From NCBI GenBank assembly GCA_017453125.1, contig JAFTKS010000003.1:28371-92370 (forward strand): a DNA stretch of 64,000 nt, written 5' to 3'. The position numbers were made by a program, and so were the translations under genes. This stretch comes from Clostridia bacterium. GTDB lineage: Bacteria; Bacillota; Clostridia; Christensenellales; UBA1242. The notes under the pieces were generated by a model. That model saw only the letters and a list, made by a program, of their open reading frames with translations, did no database searches and was not told the DNA's origin. Shown here piece after piece: positions 26,902-34,597 of this stretch (position 1 is the stretch's first letter; every line of letters begins with the position of its first letter).

Positions 26902-28179
26902 TTAAACAACTTTTTTGACATTAAACATTGAATCAAGTACAGCCCAGTTCACTGGATAGAAATTGTTTATTGTCCAATAACTAACTCCTGCAAGATTGTA
27001 TTTGGTTACTAGTTGAAGTCTTGCCATTGTGCTTTTTGCATCGTCAAACCAAACAACTCTAGGAACGCCATTGCTATCTGTATAATTAAAGTATGGTGCT
27101 TGTGCACGATTGTCAAACATAATATTTGCACCATTCTCAATTGCAATTTCAAGAGCTCTTGTATTGGTAATTGTATTTGCAACATCGCCTTGAACGAAAG
27201 GTACTTTCCAATCGTATGCGTAATTTGGCATACCCATTAGTATTTTTTGGGAAGGTATACGTGTGACAGCATACGATATAACCGCCTCTACTTCCGAAAG
27301 CGGGCTAATTGCCATTGGTTCGCCGTATACATATCCCCATTCGTATGTCATAATGATTACTCTGTCTGCAATCTCTCCAATGGCCTTGTAGTCGTGTGCC
27401 TCATATAGTAGTCCTTCTTGGTTGTCTCTGTACTTCGGTGCAACAGCCACGCTAAGCGTTTTTCCAAGGGGTACAAGCCTTGCTTTTAGATTTCTTAAGA
27501 AAGTAATGTATGAATCTCTATCTTGTGGATATAGATATTCAAAGTCTATATCTACTCCATAATAATTCTTTTCGTTAAGGGTGGAGATGATATTGTTTAT
27601 TAAAGTGTTTTGAATACTTTGGTTATTAAGAATAGTGCTAGCAAGGTCGCTATCAAAACCGCCATTCTCACCAATATTTGTTACAACCATAATTGGTGCA
27701 ACATTGCCACTATATGCGTTAGATATTAGACTGTTTTCGTATAGCGGGGTAAGAGTGCCATCAGCCTTTGCTTGATGGCTAAATATGCTTAGATATGTAA
27801 GGTACGGAAGGGTTCTATCAAGCGTTTCTTGGCTTATATTTGCAATTGCGTAGCCATTGACTTCAATATTGGGTTTTGTGTTAGGAATGATTATTGATTG
27901 ACCTATTTGAATTAGGTTCGGGTTTTGTATTTGTGGATTGGCGTTGATAAGGTCTTGAAGGGGGATGCTATATCTTCTAGCAATATTATATAGTGTATCG
28001 CCTCGCTGGACGGTGTAATTACCGTTCTGAGAGGTGTTTGTTGGGATAAAAATGTTTTGACCGATTACAAGGTCGTTAGGGCGGGTAAGCCCATTTACTC
28101 TAATCAATTCTTCAACGGTTGTATTATGCATTTGTGCAATTTTGTAGAGAGTGTCTCCACTCACGACGGTATGTATCAT
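26902..28179 (-). CDS. yaaH: LysM-GH18 peptidoglycan hydrolase (YaaH/SleL type)
   Basis: The family acts as N-acetylglucosaminidase on spore cortex peptidoglycan. The 425-residue protein has two LysM domains (residues ~2-47, MIHTVVSGDTLYKIA; ~53-99, YTVQRGDTLYNIA) that bind glycan, then a GH18 domain (~105-420). The catalytic motif YYGVDIDFEYL holds Asp210, Asp212 and Glu214. MTYEWGY and SYWTINNFYP are typical of the barrel. There is no signal peptide, as in YaaH/SleL, which are delivered to the spore from the mother cell. AAGGAG precedes the ATG. A possible TTACAT/TATATA promoter lies upstream. It is the only hint of sporulation in the window; some non-spore roles of this family are also possible. 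Confidence 0.9.
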   Translation of the reverse strand: MIHTVVSGDTLYKIAQMHNTTVEELIRVNGLTRPNDLVIGQNIFIPTNTSQNGNYTVQRGDTLYNIARRYSIPLQDLINANPQIQNPNLIQIGQSIIIPNTKPNIEVNGYAIANISQETLDRTLPYLTYLSIFSHQAKADGTLTPLYENSLISNAYSGNVAPIMVVTNIGENGGFDSDLASTILNNQSIQNTLINNIISTLNEKNYYGVDIDFEYLYPQDRDSYITFLRNLKARLVPLGKTLSVAVAPKYRDNQEGLLYEAHDYKAIGEIADRVIIMTYEWGYVYGEPMAISPLSEVEAVISYAVTRIPSQKILMGMPNYAYDWKVPFVQGDVANTITNTRALEIAIENGANIMFDNRAQAPYFNYTDSNGVPRVVWFDDAKSTMARLQLVTKYNLAGVSYWTINNFYPVNWAVLDSMFNVKKVV

Positions 28180-28256
28180 ATCGACTACTCCTTGGGTGTT
28201 TTACTTTTTTAACAAAGTTCTATATATTTGTATTCGTCGAATGATGTAATTGTGAA

Positions 28257-28301
28257 AAAACACCCTCAAAATAATTCAAAAGAACTATTAGGGTGTTTAT
28301 G
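28257..28301 (-). terminator. Terminator after rdgB
   Basis: On the minus strand AAACACCCT and AGGGTGTTT pair, with an inner AATAGTTC/GAATTATT pair and an ensuing T run. It ends the fhs-galE-rdgB transcript. Confidence 0.85.
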
Positions 28302-28308
28302 TTTATGC

Positions 28309-28929
28309 TTATTCTTCTTCCTCGTCGTTTGCCATATAGTCAATGCTGTCAAGGAAGTCTTTTATTTTCTGCATTGCAATTGCTCTGTGGGATACCGAAT
28401 CCTTCTCTTCAGGGGTTGCTTGTCCAAAAGTTTTTCTGAGTTTGTCTGACCAGAAAATACAATCGTAACCAAAAGAATTGTCGCCAATTTCGTTTTTTGA
28501 AATAAGACCATAAGTCTTGCCGTCGGCAACATAACTATTGCCGTCAGGTAGAAGAACTACCGAATAGCATTGGAAATATGCGGTTCTATCTTGAATGGTT
28601 GCAAGTTTATCAAGAAGTTTCTTTCTGTTCTCTGCGTCTCCGCCACCGCTATATCGTGCAGACATAATTCCTGGTTCATAATTGATTGCTTTAACGCATA
28701 GTCCGCTATCGTCAGAAACAACTGCATAATTGTATTTTGGGTTGTCTTTGATATATTCCATAACGGCATTTGCTTTGATAAAAGCATTCTCTTGAAAAGA
28801 GTATCCGTCCTCTACAATTTCTTTGTCAAAACCTATATCTCTCAAAGACAAAACGTCGTATAGTTTAAATATTCTTTTTACTTCTTCAAGTTTGTGTTTG
28901 TTGTTTGATGCGAATATTATTTTTCTCAT
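28309..28929 (-). CDS. rdgB: XTP/dITP diphosphatase (RdgB/HAM1 family)
   Basis: It hydrolyses non-canonical purine nucleoside triphosphates (XTP, dITP, ITP) to monophosphates and pyrophosphate, keeping them out of DNA and RNA. The 206-residue cytoplasmic protein has the nucleotide-entry motif IIFASNNKHK at the N-terminus, VVSDDSGLCV (catalytic acid region), MSARYSGG, FGYDCIFW and the signature SHRAIAMQK near the C-terminus. The tail is acidic (ANDEEEE). AAAGGATAG precedes the ATG. It is last in the cluster with galE 40 bases upstream, and a terminator follows. Confidence 0.95.
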   Translation of the reverse strand: MRKIIFASNNKHKLEEVKRIFKLYDVLSLRDIGFDKEIVEDGYSFQENAFIKANAVMEYIKDNPKYNYAVVSDDSGLCVKAINYEPGIMSARYSGGGDAENRKKLLDKLATIQDRTAYFQCYSVVLLPDGNSYVADGKTYGLISKNEIGDNSFGYDCIFWSDKLRKTFGQATPEEKDSVSHRAIAMQKIKDFLDSIDYMANDEEEE

Positions 28930-28969
28930 TGTCTATCCTTTTTATTTGTGTCAAGTTAGTTTTGGGGGA

Positions 28970-29974
28970 TTACCTGTTGTTTTTGTTTTTTCTAAATTCC
29001 CAAGCGTCTTTGCACATTTGTTCAATATTGTATTGAGATTTCCAACCAAGTTCCTTGAATGCTTTTTCGCAATTGGCGTAGTTTTCTGGAACGTCGCCCG
29101 GTCTGCGTTCGGCATAATCAAATTTGATAAGTTCGCCATTAACCTTGTTGAATGCTGTTACAAGTTCAAGCACGCTTGTGCCGTTGCCTGTACCAAGGTT
29201 AAAGTGGTATACACCTGGTTTTGTGATTTTCTCAATTGCTTTTACGTGACCATTTGCAAGGTCTACTACGTGAATAAAGTCTCTTACGCAAGTTCCGTCT
29301 TTTGTGTCATAGTCTTTGCCATTGATATGAAGTATATCTGATTCTTTGTTGGCGACTTTTATCATAACGGGCATAAGGTTGTTTGGGATTCCGTTAGGGT
29401 CTTCTCCAATTAGTCCTGACTTGTGTGCACCTGTTGGGTTGAAATATCTAAGAATTGTGATTGTGAATTTGTTGTCCGATTCGTACAAGTCTTCCAAAAT
29501 GTTTTCTATGAATAATTTGGTTCTGCCATAAGGGTTTGTTGCACTATTTGCTGGGAATGTTTCGTCAATAGGGTTTCTTTCAGGCGTTCCATAGACGGTA
29601 GCGCTTGAACTAAATACAAAATTGTATACACCCTTTTCTCTCATACACTTAATAAGATTAATAGTAGAGCCTATATTGTTTTCGTAATACTCGATAGGTT
29701 TTGTTATACTTTCGGCTACTGCTTTGTATCCTGCGAAGTGAATAACTCCCTCAATATCATTCTCATCAAATACTTTTCTCAAATCCCCAATGTCAAGTAG
29801 GTCGTATTGATAAAACTTTGGTTTCACGCCTGTGATTTTTTCGATGTTGTCTAGAACCTCGATTTTGCTATTGGATAGGTTGTCAACGATAATAACCTCG
29901 TGACCATTTTCAATTAGTTCAACAGTTGTGTGTGAACCAATGAATCCAAGACCTCCTGTAACAAGTATTCTCAT
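28970..29974 (-). CDS. galE: UDP-glucose 4-epimerase
   Basis: It interconverts UDP-glucose and UDP-galactose with bound NAD+, feeding galactose use and surface polysaccharide synthesis. The 334-residue cytoplasmic protein of the short-chain dehydrogenase family has the NAD-binding TGGLGFIGSH at residues 6-15, Asp31 at the end of strand 2, FSSSATVYG (catalytic Ser), and NPYGRTK with Tyr149 and Lys153 of the YxxxK pair. RYFNPTGAH and RDFIHVVDLA are family-typical. TAGGAGG precedes the ATG. It follows fhs by 45 bases and is probably cotranscribed. Length and motifs are normal. Confidence 0.96.
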   Translation of the reverse strand: MRILVTGGLGFIGSHTTVELIENGHEVIIVDNLSNSKIEVLDNIEKITGVKPKFYQYDLLDIGDLRKVFDENDIEGVIHFAGYKAVAESITKPIEYYENNIGSTINLIKCMREKGVYNFVFSSSATVYGTPERNPIDETFPANSATNPYGRTKLFIENILEDLYESDNKFTITILRYFNPTGAHKSGLIGEDPNGIPNNLMPVMIKVANKESDILHINGKDYDTKDGTCVRDFIHVVDLANGHVKAIEKITKPGVYHFNLGTGNGTSVLELVTAFNKVNGELIKFDYAERRPGDVPENYANCEKAFKELGWKSQYNIEQMCKDAWEFRKNKNNR

Positions 29975-30019
29975 AATTCATCCTCCTAAAATTTATATAA
30001 TATATTTAAAATATTTGCA

Positions 30020-31639
30020 TTAGAAAAGTCCACGAATAATTCCGTTATCCGAGATTGACATATTCTCGTATGCGGGTACTCTTGGTAGCCCTGGCATAAG
30101 TAATGTTTTGCCCGCGATAGCCACAATGAACTCACTTCCACCTTTTGGCTCAAGGGAAGAGATTGTGATTTCAAAGTCTTTTGGTGTTCCTATAAGTTTT
30201 GGGTCGTCCGACAATGAATATTGTGTTTTTGCTATAACTATAGGTAAGTGAGATAGCCCAAGAGTATTGATTTTTCTTATGTCTTCAAGTGCTGACGGAG
30301 TAAGTTTTACACCTTTTCCTCCATACACTTTAGTCACAATTTTATGTAATTTTTCTTCTATAGAGTCGGTTTTTTCATATATGTTTTTTAGTTTTGGAGT
30401 TGTCTGGCACAAGTTGATTACTTGCTTTGCAAGTTCAATCGCTCCCTCTCCACCTTTTTTGTAGCATTCACAAACTGCATAAGGTGTATTGATTTTTTCA
30501 AGTAATGAGCCCAATTCTTTTAGTTTCTCGTCTGTATCTGTTGGGAATCGGTTGATTGCAACAACTACAGGAAGTCCAAATTGTTGAGTTATGGTATTGA
30601 TATGATGTTTCAAGTTTTCGAACCCAGAAACAAGTTGGGTTTGTGAGTTTTGTCCGTGATATTCAAGAGCAGGTATTGTTGCTACTATTACAACCGCATT
30701 AGGGTTGAGGGTGGCGGATTTGCACTTGATATCCAAGAACTTTTCAGCTCCTAAGTCTGCACCAAATCCAGCCTCAGTGATTGTGTATTCAGATAGTCCG
30801 CAAGAAAGATTTGTGGCAATGACACTGTTGCAACCATGGGCAATGTTTGCGAAAGGTCCTGCGTGGATTATTGCAGGAGTTCCCTCAAGTGTTTGTACAA
30901 GATTTGGAAGTAATGCATTTTTCAGAAGAATTGTCATTGCGTCAACAACTTTTAAGTCTTTTGCAAATACAGGAAGACTCTCAAACGTATATGCAACGAT
31001 AATATTCCCTAAACGTCGTTTGAGGTCGGATAAGTCTTTTGCAAGGCTAAGTACCGCCATAATTTCGCTAGCTGCGGTGATTTGAAAACTTGTTTTGTTT
31101 TCTGTCTTGCCGTCATTTGTTGAGCAGTTTCTTAATGCTCTGTCGTTAATGTCTTCGCATCGGTGGAAAACAATTCTACTAGGGTCAATGCCTAATGGGT
31201 TATCAAAATAAATTGAATTGTCAATTGCTGAGCAAAGTAAATTGTTTGCACTAGTGATGGCGTGGAAGTCTCCCGTAAAATGCAGATTTATCTCCGCCAT
31301 AGGCACAACTTGAGAATATCCTCCGCCCGTTGCTCCGCCTTTGAGTCCAAACACAGGTCCAAGCGATGGTTCTCTCAACGCAAGCGATGTTGATTTTCCA
31401 AGTCTAGAAAGTGCGTCGGCAAGTCCTATAGAAATGGTTGTTTTGCCGTTTCCAGAAGGTGTTGGAGACATAGAAGAAACAAGAACTAGCTTGTTGTCTT
31501 TTCTTGGAATTGTGCTTTTATTAATTTTTGCCATATTGTTTCCATAGCAAATTATTTGCTCATTATTGAGTCCAAGTTTGTGGGCTATGTCTACAATATT
31601 TTCAAGTTTTGCTTTCTCGGCTATTTCAATGTCTGTCAT
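30020..31639 (-). CDS. fhs: Formate--tetrahydrofolate ligase
   Basis: It makes 10-formyltetrahydrofolate from formate, tetrahydrofolate and ATP, supplying one-carbon units and, in acetogens, the methyl branch of the Wood-Ljungdahl pathway. The start is the ATG at 31639 (MTDIEIAEKAKLENI), with AAGGAG upstream. The product has 540 residues, close to the usual ~556. The ATP-binding loop reads TPSGNGKTT (residues 60-68) where most members have TPAGEGKTT. LREPSLGPVFGLKGGATGGG and the FTGDFHAI region are classic. It begins 8 bases after the stop of subunit E and leads into galE. No other folate gene is in the window. Confidence 0.97.
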   Translation of the reverse strand: MTDIEIAEKAKLENIVDIAHKLGLNNEQIICYGNNMAKINKSTIPRKDNKLVLVSSMSPTPSGNGKTTISIGLADALSRLGKSTSLALREPSLGPVFGLKGGATGGGYSQVVPMAEINLHFTGDFHAITSANNLLCSAIDNSIYFDNPLGIDPSRIVFHRCEDINDRALRNCSTNDGKTENKTSFQITAASEIMAVLSLAKDLSDLKRRLGNIIVAYTFESLPVFAKDLKVVDAMTILLKNALLPNLVQTLEGTPAIIHAGPFANIAHGCNSVIATNLSCGLSEYTITEAGFGADLGAEKFLDIKCKSATLNPNAVVIVATIPALEYHGQNSQTQLVSGFENLKHHINTITQQFGLPVVVAINRFPTDTDEKLKELGSLLEKINTPYAVCECYKKGGEGAIELAKQVINLCQTTPKLKNIYEKTDSIEEKLHKIVTKVYGGKGVKLTPSALEDIRKINTLGLSHLPIVIAKTQYSLSDDPKLIGTPKDFEITISSLEPKGGSEFIVAIAGKTLLMPGLPRVPAYENMSISDNGIIRGLF

Positions 31640-31647
31640 TATTCTCC

Positions 31648-32568
31648 TTAGTTGGTGAACCATTGTGATTCTTCGAATAACTTTCTACTATTTTTTATTT
31701 TTAGTGGTTTTTCGAGTCCGACATCGTGGTCAGTTACAAGGTCGGTGTCTCTGCCTGTTGTGTCTCCTTGATACTTGGCTACTCCTACTTCATCTTTTTC
31801 ATAAGGGAAGAATGCTTGTACCGCTTCGAAAACAATTGTAAATTTGATTATACAATCGGCGTGTGTATTTGTAAGTTCGATAGGTGGTAGTTGGATAACT
31901 GAGTTGTTGAGGAATGCAATAGACACATTGTTTGGAAGTCCACCAACAGCTTTGAGCATATAGTCTCCTGCGTCTGACTCCGATTGTCCTTGTTTGCAAA
32001 AATAGAAATAATTGTTTTCTTCTGTTGCATCAAGTGGGTCCATTATCCAAATTCCGTCATCTTGCGTGCTATTGCTTGCTACACGCTTGAGTTGAGGCCA
32101 AATCCAATTGTATATATCCACAGCCTCGGTAGACAATTCGTTACCTGTTGGGTCGTACACATCAAGGTCAATTCTTGCTCTAAGAACTGCCTCTGTAGTA
32201 TAATATGTTAATTCGTCGCCCCAAGGTTTAACTTTTGTAAATTCTTCGCCCTGTACGACGGCTTTTGCTTGAAAACTAATATTCATTCCAGGGTACAACT
32301 TGTCCCAGCCTTCAGGCATTTTTGTAACAAGTGCACCGTGTCCGCTTGTGTGATTAATTCCTGTGTCGTCAGAAAAATATATGTATACAGGTCCGCCCAT
32401 ATACAACATTTCGGACTGCCACGTACTACTGTTGAACCACGACATTGTAGACAAGGTCACAAGTGAAGTGATTATGAAAGTAGCGACATAGCAAGCGGCT
32501 ATTATGAAAAACTTCTTTTTCTTGCTAGAAAGTTTCCTTCTTGTAATTTTCTTTTTCTTTCTACTCAT
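31648..32568 (-). CDS. TasA-like family membrane-anchored subunit, subunit E (unlinked paralogue)
   Basis: The 306-residue protein starts with a very basic tail (SRKKKKITRRKLSSKKKK), then one membrane helix (~22-44) and TMSWFNSSTWQSEM. Its motifs GGPVYIYFSDDTG, KLYPGMNISFQAKA, LRARIDLDV and IKFTIVFEAVQAF align with subunit C at 20766. It therefore belongs to the same family as the sipW-linked subunits, 9-12 kb away. No clear Shine-Dalgarno sequence precedes the ATG (CTAAATAAT), unlike nearly all other genes here. It shares a transcript with fhs, whose start is 8 bases past its stop. Whether it is cut by the SipW-like enzyme is unknown. Confidence 0.8.
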   Translation of the reverse strand: MSRKKKKITRRKLSSKKKKFFIIAACYVATFIITSLVTLSTMSWFNSSTWQSEMLYMGGPVYIYFSDDTGINHTSGHGALVTKMPEGWDKLYPGMNISFQAKAVVQGEEFTKVKPWGDELTYYTTEAVLRARIDLDVYDPTGNELSTEAVDIYNWIWPQLKRVASNSTQDDGIWIMDPLDATEENNYFYFCKQGQSESDAGDYMLKAVGGLPNNVSIAFLNNSVIQLPPIELTNTHADCIIKFTIVFEAVQAFFPYEKDEVGVAKYQGDTTGRDTDLVTDHDVGLEKPLKIKNSRKLFEESQWFTN

Positions 32569-32587
32569 ATATTATTTAGGAGTTTTG

Positions 32588-32650
32588 GGGTAATTTTTTG
32601 ATAAGATTTATGTCTATCAATTGTATTTTTTGCAAATCTTATTAAATTAC
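32588..32650. repeat. Nested inverted repeats in the leader of subunit E
   Basis: ATAAGATTT and AAATCTTAT form a 9-bp pair with a loop of about two dozen bases. An overlapping TTGATA/TATCAA pair lies within. They fall between the promoter and the SD-less start, so they could be an operator or an alternative RNA structure controlling translation. Confidence 0.45.
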
Positions 32651-32669
32651 ATTTAATACTCTAAATTAT

Positions 32670-32697
32670 TTTATAAAATTTACCCAATGTTTGTCAA
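32670..32697 (-). promoter_or_regulatory. SigA-type promoter for subunit E-fhs-galE-rdgB
   Basis: On the minus strand, TTGACA (32692-32697) and TATAAA (32670-32675) are 16 bases apart. It is the only good leftward promoter seen before this gene run. Confidence 0.7.
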
Positions 32698-32792
32698 ACT
32701 AAATGGGTATAATTTGTGAATAAGTCAAAGAGACGGTAGAGAAGTGTATAGAGGTAAAAATCTTTGAAGTTTGGCACTATTTTTCAAAATAC

Positions 32793-32821
32793 TTTACAAT
32801 GTGGAATATATGTGATATAAT
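32793..32821 (+). promoter_or_regulatory. SigA-type promoter of the CorC-like gene
   Basis: TTTACA (32793-32798) and TATAAT (32816-32821) are separated by 17 bases. The leader of ~105 bases includes an AGAATTAA/TTAATTCT hairpin near 32842-32889. The intergenic stretch 32569-32935 otherwise holds only this and the divergent promoter. Confidence 0.75.
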
Positions 32822-32935
32822 AATCTATGATTTTAATTCTAGAATTAAGACTGCTAAGGAAGGTAATATGCTAGTATGTTTAATTCTGAAAAATCAAAAG
32901 ATATTTTTTATTTTAAAGGAGATTAATATTTAAAA

Positions 32936-34387
32936 ATGGAACCAGCGCCGATTATGCAGTTGTGTGCAATCACTTTGGGTGGGGTAAATATTTGGCTGTT
33001 TGTAGCGTGTGTATTGTTATTGTGTTGCTCAGCATATTTCTCTGGAAGTGAAACTGCTTTCACAACTGTCAATCAAATAAGACTAAAAAGTCTAGCAGAC
33101 AATAAGGTAAAAGGAGCAAGAAAAGCAATTTACATAACCGAAAGATACGACAAGATGTTGTCTACTATCTTGATAGGTAATAACCTTGTTAATATTGCTT
33201 TGACTACAATATGTGCTTACATTTTTGGAACACTTATTGCAGACCCATCTCTTGCCAATGTTCTAAATACTGTTATAATGACTATTTTGATTTTGATTTT
33301 TGGAGAAATATTACCAAAGACAACTACAAAAGCTGACCCTATGAAATTTGCACTTGCAACTAGTGGTATTATGTATTTTCTAATGAAGTTTTTGACACCT
33401 GTTTCATTTGTGTTTTTGAAGATGCAGAAGTTGGCAACTAGAAAGTCAAAACAGACTGTGTCAGATGAACCAACAGTTACTGAGAACGAACTTGAAAGTA
33501 TCATTGATACAATGGAAGAAGAGGGTGTTATAGACAAAGACAATGCCGAGATTATGCAGGGTGTTCTTGAAATTCAACAAAGAACAGCATATGATATAAT
33601 GACTCCAAGGGTAGATGTTTCTGCCATAAATTATACAGATAGTGTCAAAAACATTCAAGATATGTTTATCAAAACAATGTTCTCAAGATTGCCTGTTTAT
33701 GATGAAACAATTGATAAAGTTATAGGTGTGCTCAATCACAAAGACTTCTTCAAGGCAATTCTTTCGGGAGATAAATTTTATATTAAGAAAGTAATGAGTG
33801 CTCCGTTGTTTATCAATGAGAATATGAAGGTTGATGATGTAATTAGGACAATGCAAGAGAGCAAAAAACATATGGCAATCGTTCTTGATGAACACGGTGG
33901 AACTAGCGGTATTGTTTGTATGGAAGATGCGATTGAAGAAATGGTTGGCGAGATATATGACGAACATGACAAAGAGGAAGACGCCAAAGAGGCTGTGGAC
34001 AAACGAAACGAGAATGAATATGTTGTTGACCCAGATGCTGATTTGAAAGAGCTATTTGACCTTCTTGAGATTGAACATTTACCAAAGACTGAATATACGT
34101 CTGTGGGCGGGTTCTTGTTTGAACTAACCGAAGAACTTCCTGTTGAAGGAAAGGTTGTAGTATACAAAACAATTGATGAAAGAATTATTGATGGAGTTTA
34201 TGAGTCGGTACTTGTAGAAATTCACTTTACATTGAGTAAGGTTGAAGATAATAGAATCAAAGAAATTTTGGTAACAGTTATCGATTGTGATGATTCTGAG
34301 AAACTTGAAGACAATGCGGATAATGAGAAAGAGTTGGAAGGCGTAGAAGATTCTTCATCTGATTCAAAGAAGAAAACTACAAAATAA
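32936..34387 (+). CDS. HlyC/CorC-family membrane protein (CNNM, CBS pair, CorC domain)
   Basis: This family is linked to magnesium or divalent-cation export; some members were first named haemolysins. The 483-residue protein has a CNNM/DUF21 membrane domain (~1-190) with FSGSETAFTTVN and ILIGNNLVNIAL, a CBS pair (~205-335) with MTPRVDVSAI, RLPVYDETIDKVIGVL and LDEHGGTSGIV, and a CorC_HlyC domain (~350-435) with TSVGGFLFELTEELP. The tail is acidic and Lys-rich. AAAGGAGA lies 14 bases before the ATG, slightly far. It is followed by a terminator, so it is probably monocistronic. The annotation as a metal transporter rests on the family, not on local context. Confidence 0.93.
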   Translation: MEPAPIMQLCAITLGGVNIWLFVACVLLLCCSAYFSGSETAFTTVNQIRLKSLADNKVKGARKAIYITERYDKMLSTILIGNNLVNIALTTICAYIFGTLIADPSLANVLNTVIMTILILIFGEILPKTTTKADPMKFALATSGIMYFLMKFLTPVSFVFLKMQKLATRKSKQTVSDEPTVTENELESIIDTMEEEGVIDKDNAEIMQGVLEIQQRTAYDIMTPRVDVSAINYTDSVKNIQDMFIKTMFSRLPVYDETIDKVIGVLNHKDFFKAILSGDKFYIKKVMSAPLFINENMKVDDVIRTMQESKKHMAIVLDEHGGTSGIVCMEDAIEEMVGEIYDEHDKEEDAKEAVDKRNENEYVVDPDADLKELFDLLEIEHLPKTEYTSVGGFLFELTEELPVEGKVVVYKTIDERIIDGVYESVLVEIHFTLSKVEDNRIKEILVTVIDCDDSEKLEDNADNEKELEGVEDSSSDSKKKTTK

Positions 34388-34390
34388 AAA

Positions 34391-34422
34391 AATAGGTGCA
34401 GGATTCTGCATCTTTTTTTTGT
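34391..34422 (+). terminator. Terminator after the CorC-like gene
   Basis: AGGTGCAG and CTGCATCT pair (one G-U) around GATT and are followed by eight T. Confidence 0.85.
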
Positions 34423-34597
34423 TTTTGACAATGTGTAATTGGGGAAATTTTTATATTTCATATAAAAAATTAAAAATATAAGAAAAAATTTTCAATAAGT
34501 GCTTTTCAAGAGTGTAATTTTGTGGTAAACTATGCAAGTAAAATTTTTTAATGGATTTATAGGGGTTTTGAGTCCCCAATTTTTTAAGGAGAAAATT

